Shown: positions 25,216-37,155 of the stretch, in pieces
How the letters are laid out: every line of letters starts with the position of its first letter
Numbering within the stretch: position 1 is the stretch's first letter
NCBI GenBank assembly: GCA_950295325.1
Contig: OX485805.1
Coordinates: 16,169,501-16,233,500, forward strand
DNA length: 64,000 nucleotides
Source of the DNA: Polytrichum commune
Taxonomy: Eukaryota; Streptophyta; Polytrichopsida; Polytrichales; Polytrichaceae
Reading direction: 5' to 3'
Notes under the pieces: generated by a model
Told to the model about the DNA's origin: nothing
The model's input: the letters and a program-made list of their open reading frames with translations, nothing else
Database searches by the model: none
Position numbers and translations under genes: made by a program

Positions 25216-27100
25216 TACACTTTCACCTTTGTCACATTCTTACATTCTCTCTCACATCACCCACCTTGCACTCATATTTGTAATATGTTGTTTAGGGTTT
25301 CGTAGCTTAGCAATTGCAAAGTTGTAATTTAAGGAGTATATGTTAGCATTCAATTTTTTTGAAATTTTGCAACTTGCATTTTTTTCTTCTTCTGTGAAGT
25401 CAATTTTTTTTATCTATGGAGTGTTGTACATTCACTTAGACTCGGTGCTTATTATTTTGGACTTTGGAACTTTGATTTCCTATGTAATCAAGGGTTTCTA
25501 TAGAAACCATCACTCTCATTGTGATCATATCATTCAATCATCATATTTGTGTTTAGCCACTAACTGTGACATAAATAATATCTCCTATTACAGAGGAGAA
25601 CCTATTGTTGAGCATGATGATCCAAATGCTTGAGTAAGATAAAATTATTTGTTTGTTCAAAATATCATCTAGATCTTATAGGTTTGTGTACAACATCAAT
25701 CCGCATTCAATATTGTCACTTACAAGGATCCCTAGCACATGTTGATTCTCGAGAAAATTTAATCATGATTCTGTGATTGGCATTGGAAGATCTGTGTGAG
25801 GTATAAGTCGGCAGTAAGAAGTGAAGTAGAATATTGCATTATTTTCTGAAATATTGCAAATATGAAACAAGTGATTGGTTTTAATCACTGCAGTGCTAAG
25901 TGGTTTGTGGCAACTGAACATCAGAATGTGATCCTGTGTAGATAAAAACCAGTGGAAACACTCCATAGATCCCAATGATTCTAAATCCAATCGATTACAT
26001 GTTGACATCTTCCGGATTTGCTTTATTTCACTTGAGGTGTTTCTATAGATTTCTCCTAGATGATCGGTAAGTCTTGAACTTCAACCAGTTATTTCTCAAA
26101 CTCAACCAGTTCATCTGTGACTAAGTACTGGTTCTCTCAGAGCCCTGATCATGTCGATATAATAATTGTAGTTTCAAGTAGCACTGCGAAGTTTGAGTCA
26201 CCAAGACTGCTTGGATTGATGTCAGTATGGGAATGTTGAGCATTTCATAAAGAGGAATTTCATTTTAATACTCTAATTTTCAGTGATTGGCATTGGAAGA
26301 TTTGTGTGAGGTATAAGTCGGCAGTAGGAAGTGAAGTACAATATCATATTAATTTCGGAAATGACTATTGGAATTTTAAGTTAGCACAAACTTAGTTTCT
26401 CATGATTGTTGTAGATCAGCAGAGCTTCTTTGGATCAACTGCCTGCTGGTTTGATTGAACGTTTATGTACTGGATGTAGCTCTTGCTGGCTATGGCAGCT
26501 TAGCTGATCAATTTGTATTTTGCACGGATATTAGCCTCCAGAAAAATGTTGTGTTAATCTTCTGAGGCCTAGTGTGAATGTAGGAAAAAGTTCAAATCCT
26601 TTCTAATGTACAAAAAAAGTAGTAGAGTCAATGTGAGAACTTACAAGGTAGCTAGATGTGAGCAAGAGTCCTCCCTACCTTTGAATGCGTCCTAGTCCGG
26701 GTGGGGAATCCTCTTTGCACAACTACTAGTTAATCATTCACCAAGTGTGATCTCAATTGAATCAACTGGGCGTGGTGTATGTGACACCCTTGCATTAAAA
26801 GTATTCAAGTATTCACAAACACTTGAACCAATTACAATATCACAAAGCACTAGCTAGCCACACCACACTCCTTTCTACATCCAATTAACCTACTGCTACG
26901 CATTACCTCATGGTACTGTTGCTTCAATCCTGCTCTTAATTCCATAGCCAACCCCCCATTACTTGGGCCAGAATAAGTCCTCACTCACACCAGTCGGGCC
27001 AGTCTACTACCTCCTCCTACCACATACCCTGGCTGCATCCAAGAAATGGCTCACACTGTCCACCTTCCTTCCTTCTCAAAATTTACTGTACTGGTGAGAA
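25216..27100. repeat. Non-coding region with an 80-bp direct repeat
   Basis: GTGATTGGCATTGGAAGAT followed by TGTGTGAGGTATAAGTCGG and CAGTA(A/G)GAAGTGAAGTA occurs at about 25776 and again at about 26281, 505 bp apart and almost identical over about 60 bp. The rest of the region is of ordinary composition with no protein homology I recognise. It could be a non-coding transcription unit or decayed LTR sequence. The plus-strand frame 25340-25633 is not convincing as a gene. Confidence 0.45.
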
Positions 27101-28227
27101 TTGTCAGATGACGAGTAGTCGAAGCTGGCAGCAATGTGAAGTTGCCGGAAACAAGCGTGATCCTCTTGTTATTTAGCAAGCTCGGTAACTGCCTATGTGC
27201 ACAACATAACATGTCGAAAAGAGAGCGAGCTACAGGAAAAAAAATCCAGTGCTAGGTACAGTAAGCCACCTGTGTGTCGCCCCTTTCCCTTCCAAGTAAG
27301 CCATAATCCCCTTCCTAGTAAGCGATAATCCACTTCTTCTTTTGCTAAGTCACCACTTTCTATACACCAAAAAAAAATAACAACCTGCATAGACTTATCG
27401 GACAACTAACTCCACCGGCAGCCGCCGTGACGAGTTTCAACTTCCAAAGAACTCGACTGCGCAAACAAGCTACACAATGAAGTCACTCGCACTGGGGCCG
27501 TCGACGACTAACTCCAAGCAATTCCCGAAGTACTCACGGCCAGAATGAGTGCCACCAACTTTCACCATTCCTTCCTCCCGAAAGCAGTTGTAGTTGACCA
27601 AGCAGATGCATTGAGATGCGCACTGGCATATTTTCTGAAGCCATCATTCGGTGAGCACCAGAAGCTTGATTCTCAAGTAATATGCCCCAACGACAATGTG
27701 TGAACCTGCTACTACCTCACAAGAACAGAAAGCAGGTAACAGAAAGCATTGTAACAAACTTCCGTTTCTCCTTTCTTCTCTTCTCTTCGCTTCTCCTACT
27801 TACACTCTCATAGTCATATCACACTCTGTTTCTCCTGTCCTGTCTCTCTCCAAGTTTGTTTGCGTCCACTTGAGGGGATCTTTTGCTCGATCGCAGCAGC
27901 AGTGATGGGAAAACGTGGCCCAAGATTCCCCTCGTACGCCAGCCGGGAGATGCAGGCAACGCCAACTACTTCCAACAACCTTTTACCTAGTTACTCACTT
28001 CCTCACTTTGGGATCACAAGCCTGCTCATCATTCATCGGTGCACAAGGAAACGACGACAACTAGAAGGAACTTTCCCCAATCTGGACACCAATGTCAGGC
28101 TCTGTGCCGCTTGATGCGAAAGTCGCCGCCACACACCGAGTCGAGGCTCACACGCATGATGTTGCCCAGCTCTCCAGTGCCGCGAGCTCATTTGTGTATT
28201 CTTCATCTACGACTGTAACTGCAACTT
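27101..28227. other. Moderately GC-rich DNA, no gene recognised
   Basis: The composition is richer in GC than its surroundings and contains CT-rich tracts. Short plus-strand frames (27696-27905, 27860-28114, 28092-28442) overlap in different frames and match no family I know. Confidence 0.4.
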
Positions 28228-28599
28228 TGTCGTGTTGTGGCTCACCACGCATCGTAGTTCCTATCCTTGCCGCCAGCATGTTGTGCAACTCTAGTAGTGC
28301 TAGATCTGATGCTTTGATGGAGCAAATGGGCGAGCGATTTGGCTCGTCCTCCTCCGGGACCTTTTCCTTTCTTTTCTCTTCTTTCGTTTTCTCAGGCGAG
28401 TGCGCACGCGATTGTCGTGTTGTGGCTCACCACGCATCGTAGTTCCTATCCTTGCCGCCAGCATGTTGTGCAACTCTAGTAGTGCTAGATCTGATGCTTT
28501 GATGGAGCAAATGGGCGAGCGATTTGGCTCGTCCTCCTCCGGGACCTTTTCCTTTCTTTTCTCTTCTTTCGTTTTCTCAGGCGAGTGCGCACGCGATTG
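28228..28599. repeat. Near-perfect 185-bp tandem duplication
   Basis: The block starting TTGTCGTGTTGTGGCTCACC at 28228 repeats at 28413 with almost no difference. It runs through GGCTCGTCCTCCTCCGGGACC to GCGAGTGCGCACGCGATTG. The second copy ends directly at a run of about 20 cytosines (28600-28618). Such identity means a very recent duplication or an assembly effect at the homopolymer. Confidence 0.9.
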
Positions 28600-29153
28600 C
28601 CCCCCCCCCCCCCCCCCCTTTTTCCTTCCAGACACTGCTTAGATTCCCCTAGGATGAGCGCTCCCGATACCTCACCTGCAATGCCGCACCCACAACCCCT
28701 ACTTTTTGTCCGACATTGAGATCTGGGAGCAGAAGTGCCCAAGGACACCAACATGAGAGAATAAAAACAACACACTCCCCACCGCGGCAGGGCTTCCGCC
28801 CGCTCCTTCCACTCTTCCTCTCCCTAGTCTGAATGAGCCTCTCCTCACTGAACTCCCGAGACCCCTCCAAGCCTCTTTTTTTTTTTCCACACTAGCATCT
28901 TTGGGGCAACCCGATAAAAAAACAAGCTTTCTCTCTGACCCTTTCTTTGCTTTTTGACTCCACCTATCTTATAGTAACTTAACGTAACTTTGGTTTTTCT
29001 CTGTGTCTTGAGTGGTTCTCACCTTCTTAATTTGCTTCTTAATTCCAACATCATGTTCCTTTAAGATTGATTGGCATGTGAGCGTGGTTTTTGGGCTCAC
29101 ATAACTAGCAACCATGAGGGGAGGGACACGGAATCTCTTGCTCCGCAGGCAAG

Positions 29154-29836
29154 TTAATTGCACTCAAGTCCTATATTCCTTGCATCGACTGCCCGAAGTG
29201 CATGTCGGGAATTGTTCCTGTTCAATGTCTCTAGCTGGACCGAGTTGTTAGGAAACACCTCACCAATGAGATTAGGTCCCAACCACACCACATCAAATTT
29301 TCCTGGAAAATCTAACTTCCTCGCATCTTCAAGCAAGACTAGCATTCCTGCCCTCAAACTGCGCTTCTTGTGCCTTTGATCGAAAGTGATCTTCCTCCTT
29401 CATTGGTGAGCCTCAATATGTTGGGCGCTCAACCTGCGACTCTCGTTTAGTGATGCCAAGGAGGCCAACCTATCCTTGAAGGATTGGCTGTCAGTCAACC
29501 TCGAGTCAATTGCTACGCTCAACATCTCAATTTCAAACTCAATGGGCAAGGTGGCTTCAATGCCATAAACCAACGAAAAAGGGGTGGCTCGAGTGGTTAC
29601 CTTGAAGGTGGTCCTATAAGCCCACAAGCCTCGGTGAGTTTCACATCCTAGTCCTCTTTAGAATCTTGCACCGTTTTCCTCAAAATACTCACCAGTGGCT
29701 TATTTATACTCTCAATTTGACCGTTTGTTTGTGGGTGGTAAGGTATGGTCTTCCGGTGGTCCATCTGGAATTCCTCAGTCATTTCACAGATCATGCTATT
29801 CAAAAAGTGAGTACCCCTATCTATGCTAAAGGAAGA
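29154..29836 (-). pseudogene. Ty3/gypsy integrase remnant
   Basis: Minus-strand translation gives the distal integrase core and C-terminal domain of a plant Ty3/gypsy polyprotein: a DRGTHFLNSMI segment (about 29830), the catalytic-core PYHPQTNGQIE motif (about 29725), AYRTTFKVTTRATPFSLVYG with ATLPIE (about 29560-29620), and the C-terminal GKFDVVWLGP then EVFPNNSVQLETL. A TAG replaces a tryptophan-type codon after the KED motif at about 29652. The frame changes near 29630 and again between 29400 and 29357. The reverse transcriptase, RNase H and most of the integrase upstream are gone. It is not contiguous with the solo LTR at 30412. Confidence 0.85.
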
Positions 29837-30411
29837 AAAGAATGCAAAAAAAATGAAAAGAGGTTAAAGCAGAAAGTGGCCACGGGAATAAGTACTCAGC
29901 CACGGAATTGCAAGAAAGATGCGTGGTAATAGGGGATCAAAGCCACGGTAATAGGTCATCGACCGCGGAATCATAAGGAAGACGCGCAATTAAAGAAGGG
30001 CTAACCATGGAGACAAAATAGGCAGTGGGTTTGATGGAAAAAATCATCAAGTTGCAAGAGGAATTAGGATAATTAGTATTAGAATATAAATAGAATTGCT
30101 TACGAGAATATAATAGGTTATAGAATATAGAACTAGTAATTAGCATCCAATGTGAAATTTTCATTATCAACTCAAATCATTTTGATTATGTCACCACAAT
30201 TATGTTGGAAGAATTGGTTGAGAATTCTTAAGAATATTTCACCAACATACCATGTAGCCACCACATAGATATGAGCAAAAACTTAGAATATGGACATTTA
30301 AGTAGATTGACAGTTATAACCGTTTGCGATAAGCATCATCCACAAATGTCATAGATAGGTAGGTATCTAGGAAGATGGAAATGACAACCATTCAAAATAT
30401 GGATTTAGGCC
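29837..30411. other. Non-coding DNA between integrase remnant and solo LTR
   Basis: Contains a degenerate short repeat of CCACGG/CCGCGG with GGTAATAGG and AAGAAAGATGCG words at about 29875-29990. No gene is seen. Confidence 0.45.
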
Positions 30412-32304
30412 TGTGAGGCCAAACCCCCCACCCTTAAGCGTCCGTAGTCCGAGTAGTGGGTTTGGGCTCACATTCCTCCGCGGTATTGGATTTGGACTTG
30501 GATGAGTCCATAGTGCAAGGTTCACCCTTCAAGTGGTCTTGGATTTAACTTTGGTCTTTGCTTCCTTTGTCTTGCCATCGCGAGAGTGCTCCACATTCTC
30601 CATTAAGTTGTGCACGTGGTTTATTTTTAAAGAGAGGATGCAAGTGTTAAAAAAAACACTATTCTCTATAGTCAATCTCAAATACATTTACTTGTGAAAG
30701 CCACACATAACACTAACTAGCATAATGTAACTAACTACTTGTCTATGAGCTAATTAGGTAGGCTATCTACTAAGCTCCTTCATGAACCCATCTCTTTACT
30801 TTCTAATTACATAAACCTAGCTCCTTCATAAACCCAGCTCCTTCATAAACCCAGCTTCTTAGCTTCTAACTAAACAAACCCAGCTCCTTCATAAACCCAG
30901 CTCCTTCATGAACCCAGCTCCTTAGCTTCTAACTAAACAAACCCAGCTCCTTCATAAACCCAGCTCCTTCATGAACCCAGCTCCTTAGCTTCTAACTAAA
31001 CAAACCCAGGTCCTTCATAAACCCAGCTCTTTACTTTCTAACTAAACAAACCCAGCTCCTTCATAAACCCAGCTCCTTCATAAACCCACAACTTTGTAGT
31101 TGTAATCCCCAACTACCTCACTAATTATTCAAGCCCTTAACTAATCTTCCTACCTAATTTCCCTAATTCTACTAACAACCCCTTTCTAATCACACAATTC
31201 TTCTCTAATCCTAAAATCCTAAAATCCTAGAGAGGAGAGGGGGAGAGAGAATTTCCTAACTTCACTAAGACTAACTAATCCACACAAGTATATTTTTGCA
31301 CTCATCACAACATCAAGTGCTCAACTCTTAAACATGGAACTTGCAACCACGTGTATTCAAAACATGAACTTAAAGTACCACAAATTGGAATCATGAATTA
31401 ACTTTAAAATCCTTCACGTCAACACTAATTCTACCAAGAGGTCAAGCCCTCTTCAAGGCTAACAAGCCTTGGCTCTCAAACTAAAAACTAAGCACACACA
31501 TGTGCTCCAATATGGCTTCCCACACCCACACTTATAACTCGTGGGGTGCCTTGGAGCACAAAGGAAAGAGAGGATGAGTGAGGGAAGAATGAGGGATTAT
31601 ATAGTAAGCTTGAGGGGGTGAGCACCCTCAAGGCTCACGATAAGCCCTTGAGATTTCCTCCTACTTAGTAGGCGCCAATCCTATCTTCTAAGCCTTCCTC
31701 CCTCAAATGATCAACAAGGATCCTAATTCGAACATTTAACTAGCCTTGGCTTTCTACCTACCACACTTTACCAAACTTGGGATGCTTCAACCCAAACTTA
31801 GCCTCCTTCGCTTTCCGCCGCCATAACTTTCTCCCCTTACTTTCCCAAATCGTCGCTCACCACTTAATTCAAACCACGATGCTTAACTCGTGATTTGATT
31901 GGTGCTTTGAGAATTTGTTTATCCTCCACCTTGCATTCTTCCTTGGGCCTTCCCCATTAAGTGGCCATGATGAGGTGGTCCACTTGTGCGCTCCATGTGA
32001 TCCTCCATTCATCCCAATTCGAATGCACTTGCCTCTTGAGTCACTTTGGTTGTCTCCATCCATTTGTACTAGCCTACTCACTAACTACTCAATCCAAGTT
32101 CTCCTTACCTATCCTCAATCACTCAAATCCTTCCGAAGGTAAAAACACAATAACAACTCACATCCTAGCCTCTTACAACATGGTACTTCTAAGACTAACA
32201 TTTCACTCTTTTTATATTTTTGTGAAGTAACATGCTACTTCAAAGTGCATCAACTAACGTTTCAAGGGTCTAAGACTAAATGTGGGCACCCTTTTGGGCT
32301 CACA
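30412..32304 (-). mobile_element. Solo LTR, family B, with AGGCC target duplication
   Basis: Plus-strand ends are TGTGAGGCC (left) and GGGCTCACA (right), giving TG...CA termini with an 8-9 bp inverted repeat. It is flanked on both sides by AGGCC (30407-30411 and 32305-32309), the 5-bp duplication expected of LTR retrotransposon integration. Length is 1893 bp. Orientation is assigned from the related LTR at 19891-21415, whose primer site is visible. The absence of internal sequence between matching target duplications shows a solo LTR left by recombination. Confidence 0.88.
30815..31095. repeat. Minisatellite inside the solo LTR
   Basis: CAGCTCCTTCATAAACC and CAGCTCCTTAGCTTCTAAC-type words alternate with AACTAAACAAAC at a period of roughly 60 bp over about 280 bp. 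It expands the length of this LTR relative to its relative at 19.9-21.4 kb. Confidence 0.75.
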
Positions 32305-32309
32305 AGGCC

Positions 32310-33192
32310 TAGAGAAGAATGATTATATAAAGCGAGAAGTTTTTAGGAGCAATCACCTCATTTCATAGCAACGAAGTTATCTTAAGATTAAATGTCAAAA
32401 ACACTTGAGCTTACCTTGTAGCTCCTTATTTTGAGACTTTCTTATAAATATAATACAACTTTCCTATCTCTTAATTTATTTTGTGAGTGGTTGGATGTCG
32501 TGAAATTTGAATAAATTGACATTGAGAGAGGAACTTTTTTTAGCTAGAGCTCATAAGAGTAGTATAATGATGTGAATTAAAGAGGAGAATTGGAACTTTG
32601 AGAGATGGAGTGTCATTAAATTGACCTTAACTCTCATCAATGACCTCATAGAGTAAGGATCAAGTGCTTTCCTCTTCTCATCAAGTGCAATTGGATTTAA
32701 CTCCTCAATTGAAAGAAGTTGAATTAATTATCATAAAATAAGATAATTATGATTGTATAACATGAGAGTATTTTTGTTATGAGATATGTATTAATGATCA
32801 AATATGAAAACCATCGATGTATGATCAAATATAACTTGTTATGCAAACTTTTAATATAATTGTACTTTTATTTCAATAATAACACTTAAACTTAAAGACT
32901 TAAAGAACATACATATTACAAAATAGAAATTCATTTGATTTCTATGATTTCATAACTAACAAGAAAATTTATTTACGTATGATAAAATATTTATAATATA
33001 ATATTAATTAAGATTGATGTTATTATATCACGGAAAATAAACTATGAATTATAATTTTCTTTGGAAAAATTAATTCAAACTATAAGAAAATCCTTTTAAA
33101 TTCATTAATAACTAATAATTACGATTGAATTTTGACTAATATGGATGAATCTTTAAGATATTGTTACACCTCTAAAAACTCGCCTTACCTTA
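32310..33192. other. AT-rich non-coding DNA, no gene seen
   Basis: Very AT-rich sequence with no supported frame or repeat terminus. Confidence 0.55.
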
Positions 33193-33198
33193 GTGTAG

Positions 33199-33446
33199 TC
33201 TCGGGGGGTTCACTCCCTTTTATATTTTGCATGCACATGCGTTCGGGACCTATTTATTGGGGGGGGTTATTTATCTTGCTGAAAAGATTATAAGGTGATG
33301 GTATTTTACATGTAAACATGTTTCACTATTTTAAAATCTCCTATTCTACATGTACATTTTTTATAAATTTTATCTACAATGAATATATTGGACCTTATTT
33401 TTTATCGTACATTGTTCTACGATTTTTGCCAGTGAACCCCCCGAGA
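33199..33446. mobile_element. MITE, 248 bp, 16-bp terminal inverted repeats
   Basis: Termini are TCTCGGGGGGTTCACT and AGTGAACCCCCCGAGA, a perfect 16-bp inverted repeat. GTGTAG flanks it on both sides (33193-33198 and 33447-33452), consistent with a target duplication of about 6 bp. The interior is AT-rich and non-coding. These are the properties of a miniature inverted-repeat transposable element; the superfamily is not identifiable from these ends. Confidence 0.82.
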
Positions 33447-33699
33447 GTGTAGTAAGTTTTTGCTCTCAGTTAAATAACCCAAAACCCAGGGTACAGACTC
33501 TCAAGGAAGGCTTAAATAGTGTCTATTACATGCATTTGTCACATTATAGTTCATTGATTAAATAATAAGGTTGTTATCTTCACTCTAATTCATGACTGGT
33601 ATGTCTTTCACTCTCCTTTTCTCTTTTGGTTTCCTCTCACTTTGTCTCATTCAATGGGGTATGTGTGTCAGTCTCAGCAATAACCACCTCGCCATGAGA

Positions 33700-35480
33700 T
33701 TGTATAACAATAGTCTTTCGAGAACAATAGTCTTTGAGTATCACAATTGTCTTTGGTAACCATTGGCCAATGCATCTTCAATTCAAAACAATTCCTTCAT
33801 TATTTTGGTCAATGTTAATTCCAATACAAGACAAGTTGTTTATTCCTTAACTTCAGATTTAATCATTACTCACAACTTATGCAACTAACAAAGTTCAACA
33901 TCCAGCTATAGTCTTGGTTGCCTTGCAGAACTTGTAACAACAACAACCATGATAACACACAAGACAATAGTTTATCTGGTTAGCTTATCATTCTATACTC
34001 AAAGATCAAGTCTCTAGATTAAATACCAATTTGCAACTTAATTAAGATTAGAACAACTCATGCCTAGGTATCATTTATAATCCAAAGTTCATGCTATCTT
34101 ATGTTCATTTAATCCTTCTCACAATCCTCACTTCTTCCTCTAATCAACTGATCAGAAGTGATTTTTCATCACTTCAGTTGATTGAGTTCCTCTCTTAAAT
34201 TCCATTCTTCCCAATTACAAAGCTATCAGCCTAAATTCAGAATTCAACTATAATCTCATGTGGCTGAACTATTAGCTTTCTTCATCATGGCCTCTCACAG
34301 GCTTCAACCATACTCAATAGATTCTCCCATAGTTAGACACTTGGCCTTACGGCTTCTTTATAGCCTATAGTAGGATTCAACTATAGTCCATAGTTACACT
34401 TCAGACAGGCTAACTCCCTGACCTTTCAACTCCCTTCTCTTGACGGGAACTCCCACAAATCCTCTCTCAAGTGGGTTCTCTCTCTCACACCCAACTCCTC
34501 AGATTATAGTTTATCTTATCTTCCTTCATCACTCAGGGAATGCACCTCTCGGGTGTATCATATCATAGTTTCACTATTCTCATTCTTTGTCGCTCAGGTA
34601 TTGGGCCTCACGGGATGTTACAGGATGTAGTCTCACTATATTCTCTCTCTCAACAATCATTTTATCACTTTGCGTTAATAGTTTAAGCTTTCTCACTTCT
34701 GTTATTTTGGTTAGTTCTCTCTCTGGGCTTGCACTCTCAATCGTTGGACTTCCAAAGGAGCTCAATATTAATCCTTCGACAATAGTTTCCTCCTATCGCA
34801 TTCTCCACATTCTTAGTTCACAATTTGCGCTGCTCAACTATATTTAGGCTTTCGTATTTTGATTCGCACCACTACGCTCAACTTCACTCACTCATACTGG
34901 CACTCCTTCACTCCGACAATTACACTTCCAGTAGTCAACAATCGCTTCACAATTCCCTCTCCTATTCCTCCTTACTCTCTGCAGTTTGCTCTTAGTCAAT
35001 GCCATTCTTAATCGAATCCCAGTCACTTGCAATATTAACAATTGGCAACAGTTTCCAATTCCACATTCACATAATCAAAACCAGAAAATAGTTTGACGAG
35101 GCTCCGGCCATTCAATCGACTCATCATTCAAAAGAACAACAAACGTAAACAAAGTTTGGCAATCCTGCAATCACTGCAGTGATTACTCAGTTTCTCGTAA
35201 AATAGTTTAACTATTATCCTCGCACAGACTGTGTCGAGGGAGACAAGTCCATAAGTTCAACTATACGCTCAAAATAGTTCAGAGAAATGCCTGGCTCCTC
35301 CTCCTCGCCAGCCCTCTTAGCTCGGCAGAGAAGAAGACGATAGTTTCAGAAACTACCTAAGGACACCTAAGCCCGTGCCTATGGTTAAAACTACTTCCTA
35401 ACTTATAGTTTAACTATGTTCATCCTCTTGGATGGACTTCATATGTATTTCAACTATAAGCCTATAGTTTACTAAGTGAC
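33700..35480. repeat. Region with recurrent AACTATAG/ATAGTTT words
   Basis: More than a dozen copies of AACTAT, CTATAGT or ATAGTTTAACTAT-like half-palindromes are scattered at irregular spacing, in both orientations. Examples lie near 34253, 34385, 34507, 34566, 35205, 35260, 35345, 35408 and 35455. The sequence between them is CT-rich and non-coding. No target duplication was found. Confidence 0.5.
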
Positions 35481-36830
35481 CAAAAATTTGGCTCACACTT
35501 AGTTATTCTCATGATTAATGAACCTTACATTGCAAGTGAAGATAATTAAGGTTGAGATTTTTTTACACTAAAAAAATACATTCAAATGATAAGGAGAACA
35601 AAAAGCTAATAAATCATAAAAGGAGTACAAACCGAACATATTAATGAGATACAATATTCTCAAAGCGATTATAATATTACATGAAGTTACATTTTGAATC
35701 ATCTTAGTTATATTGCAATTTAATGACACATGACGCTTATCATTTTGTCTACTTTAATCGCGTCATTTTTTTATAAGGGCTTCACCATGATCTCTAAATC
35801 ATTTAGATTAGATTCCTAATCGTGGTTCATGATGGTTAAATTAATAATGATATCGTTATTCAATCCATCTTCGTCACGAAATCGTTTTTTTATCATAAAC
35901 ATCTAAACCAATTATTCACTTGCCATCTCATAATATGTGTCATGATATTCAACGATAAAATTTTGGTTCAAATTTGTCGTTGTCAACATTATTGTAGCTT
36001 GATGTTTTCAAATTTTATGTTGGGATTGCGTACTTACAATCACAATACGTATAATCACAATGTGGTTAGGTAAGATAATACAAATTTTCCATCTCCATTG
36101 CGCTTCAAAATATCCAATTTTTAAATTCATTTATTGGTTCAAGAATTCACTCATCATCAATAAAGTGAGACAAATTGACATTTTTTTGAACTTTAAGTGT
36201 CATGATTTCATTCTTCATCAACCGGTTTTTTTCATTGTCAAACGATGTGTATAATGATTATAAATTTCAATTGTCACCATTGTGATTAGCCAATCAAGCC
36301 GCCTACTCCGCAATCTGTTGGTTGTCAAACCTAACCATCTCTAATTGCTTCATCCTAAGATTCTATAGATCAATTTGTGTTTTATCATGCATAAGAATCT
36401 CTTCTTATTTTTCTTCTCTATATATTTGAACCTCACATTATTGTAGGTATAGTGTTAATGATACCTTACCCAATATAAATATCCATGAAACTATCAATTT
36501 ATTATACCTTATCATTTATCATTATATTCGCTAATTGAAGATTTTGGAAAGTCACAAAATTAATTTACCTCATAGTTTGGGATGCAATATTATGAACGTG
36601 GGGAACATTGGTAATGAACTTTCTACATATTCATGCATTAGGAGTATATATATTTCTAAATATAATAAGTATCTATATCATAATCAAAACATGCACTAAA
36701 CACGATATCAGACTTGAAGTCCTTCATTAGTCTTCAAATCATGAAAAAATCTCTAATTAACAAATATAGTGATAATTTAAATAATCTCATTATAAAATGT
36801 TATTACTTACCATAATCTTCATACCATCCC
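35481..36830. other. AT-rich non-coding DNA, no gene seen
   Basis: No frame, repeat or terminus that I can support. Confidence 0.55.
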
Positions 36831-36899
36831 TCAAAACATGCTTGAAATATGTCAATATTGTATAAGTTTTTATCTTGTTCGTAAATTATTCAACCTTTG

Positions 36900-37155
36900 G
36901 GTTGTCCTCTGCCTTAGACTTTCCCAAGAAATACGTATCCTTCCGGCTCGCCCATCCCTCCCCTTTCTTTGGCGCAAAGCCATAGACATCAACCTAGGCA
37001 GCCGCGGTCCACTGTTCCGGATCCCTCCTTATCGTTCTCTCCCATTGATTCCCTCGCTCAAACAAAAACTCCCTCAACATGGCCTCGTTCTGTAGATTCC
37101 AAGGCTTCGTGAGAAGACCCTCACAACCCATATGGGTGGGGTCCTCCACCACATC
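36900..37155 (-). pseudogene. Unidentified coding fragment cut by an LTR
   Basis: Minus-strand translation from 37155 downward is protein-like: VVEDPTHMGCEGLLTKPWNL, then an acidic/aromatic block with FLFERGNQWERTIRR, then a stop near 36995 followed in the same frame by VYGFAPKKGRGG. I do not recognise the family. It ends exactly where LTR copy 1 begins, so an older gene or transposon exon was interrupted by that insertion. Confidence 0.4.

Noticed and set aside
25340-25633. Plus-strand 97-codon frame after a TTAGGGTTTCG leader
   Set aside because: The translation is hydrophobic and AT-driven with no recognisable domain. A host first exon is possible but not supportable.
28300-28775. Minus-strand Arg/Lys-rich frames
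   Set aside because: Produced by the 185-bp tandem duplication and the poly-C run; repeated residues mirror the DNA repeat.
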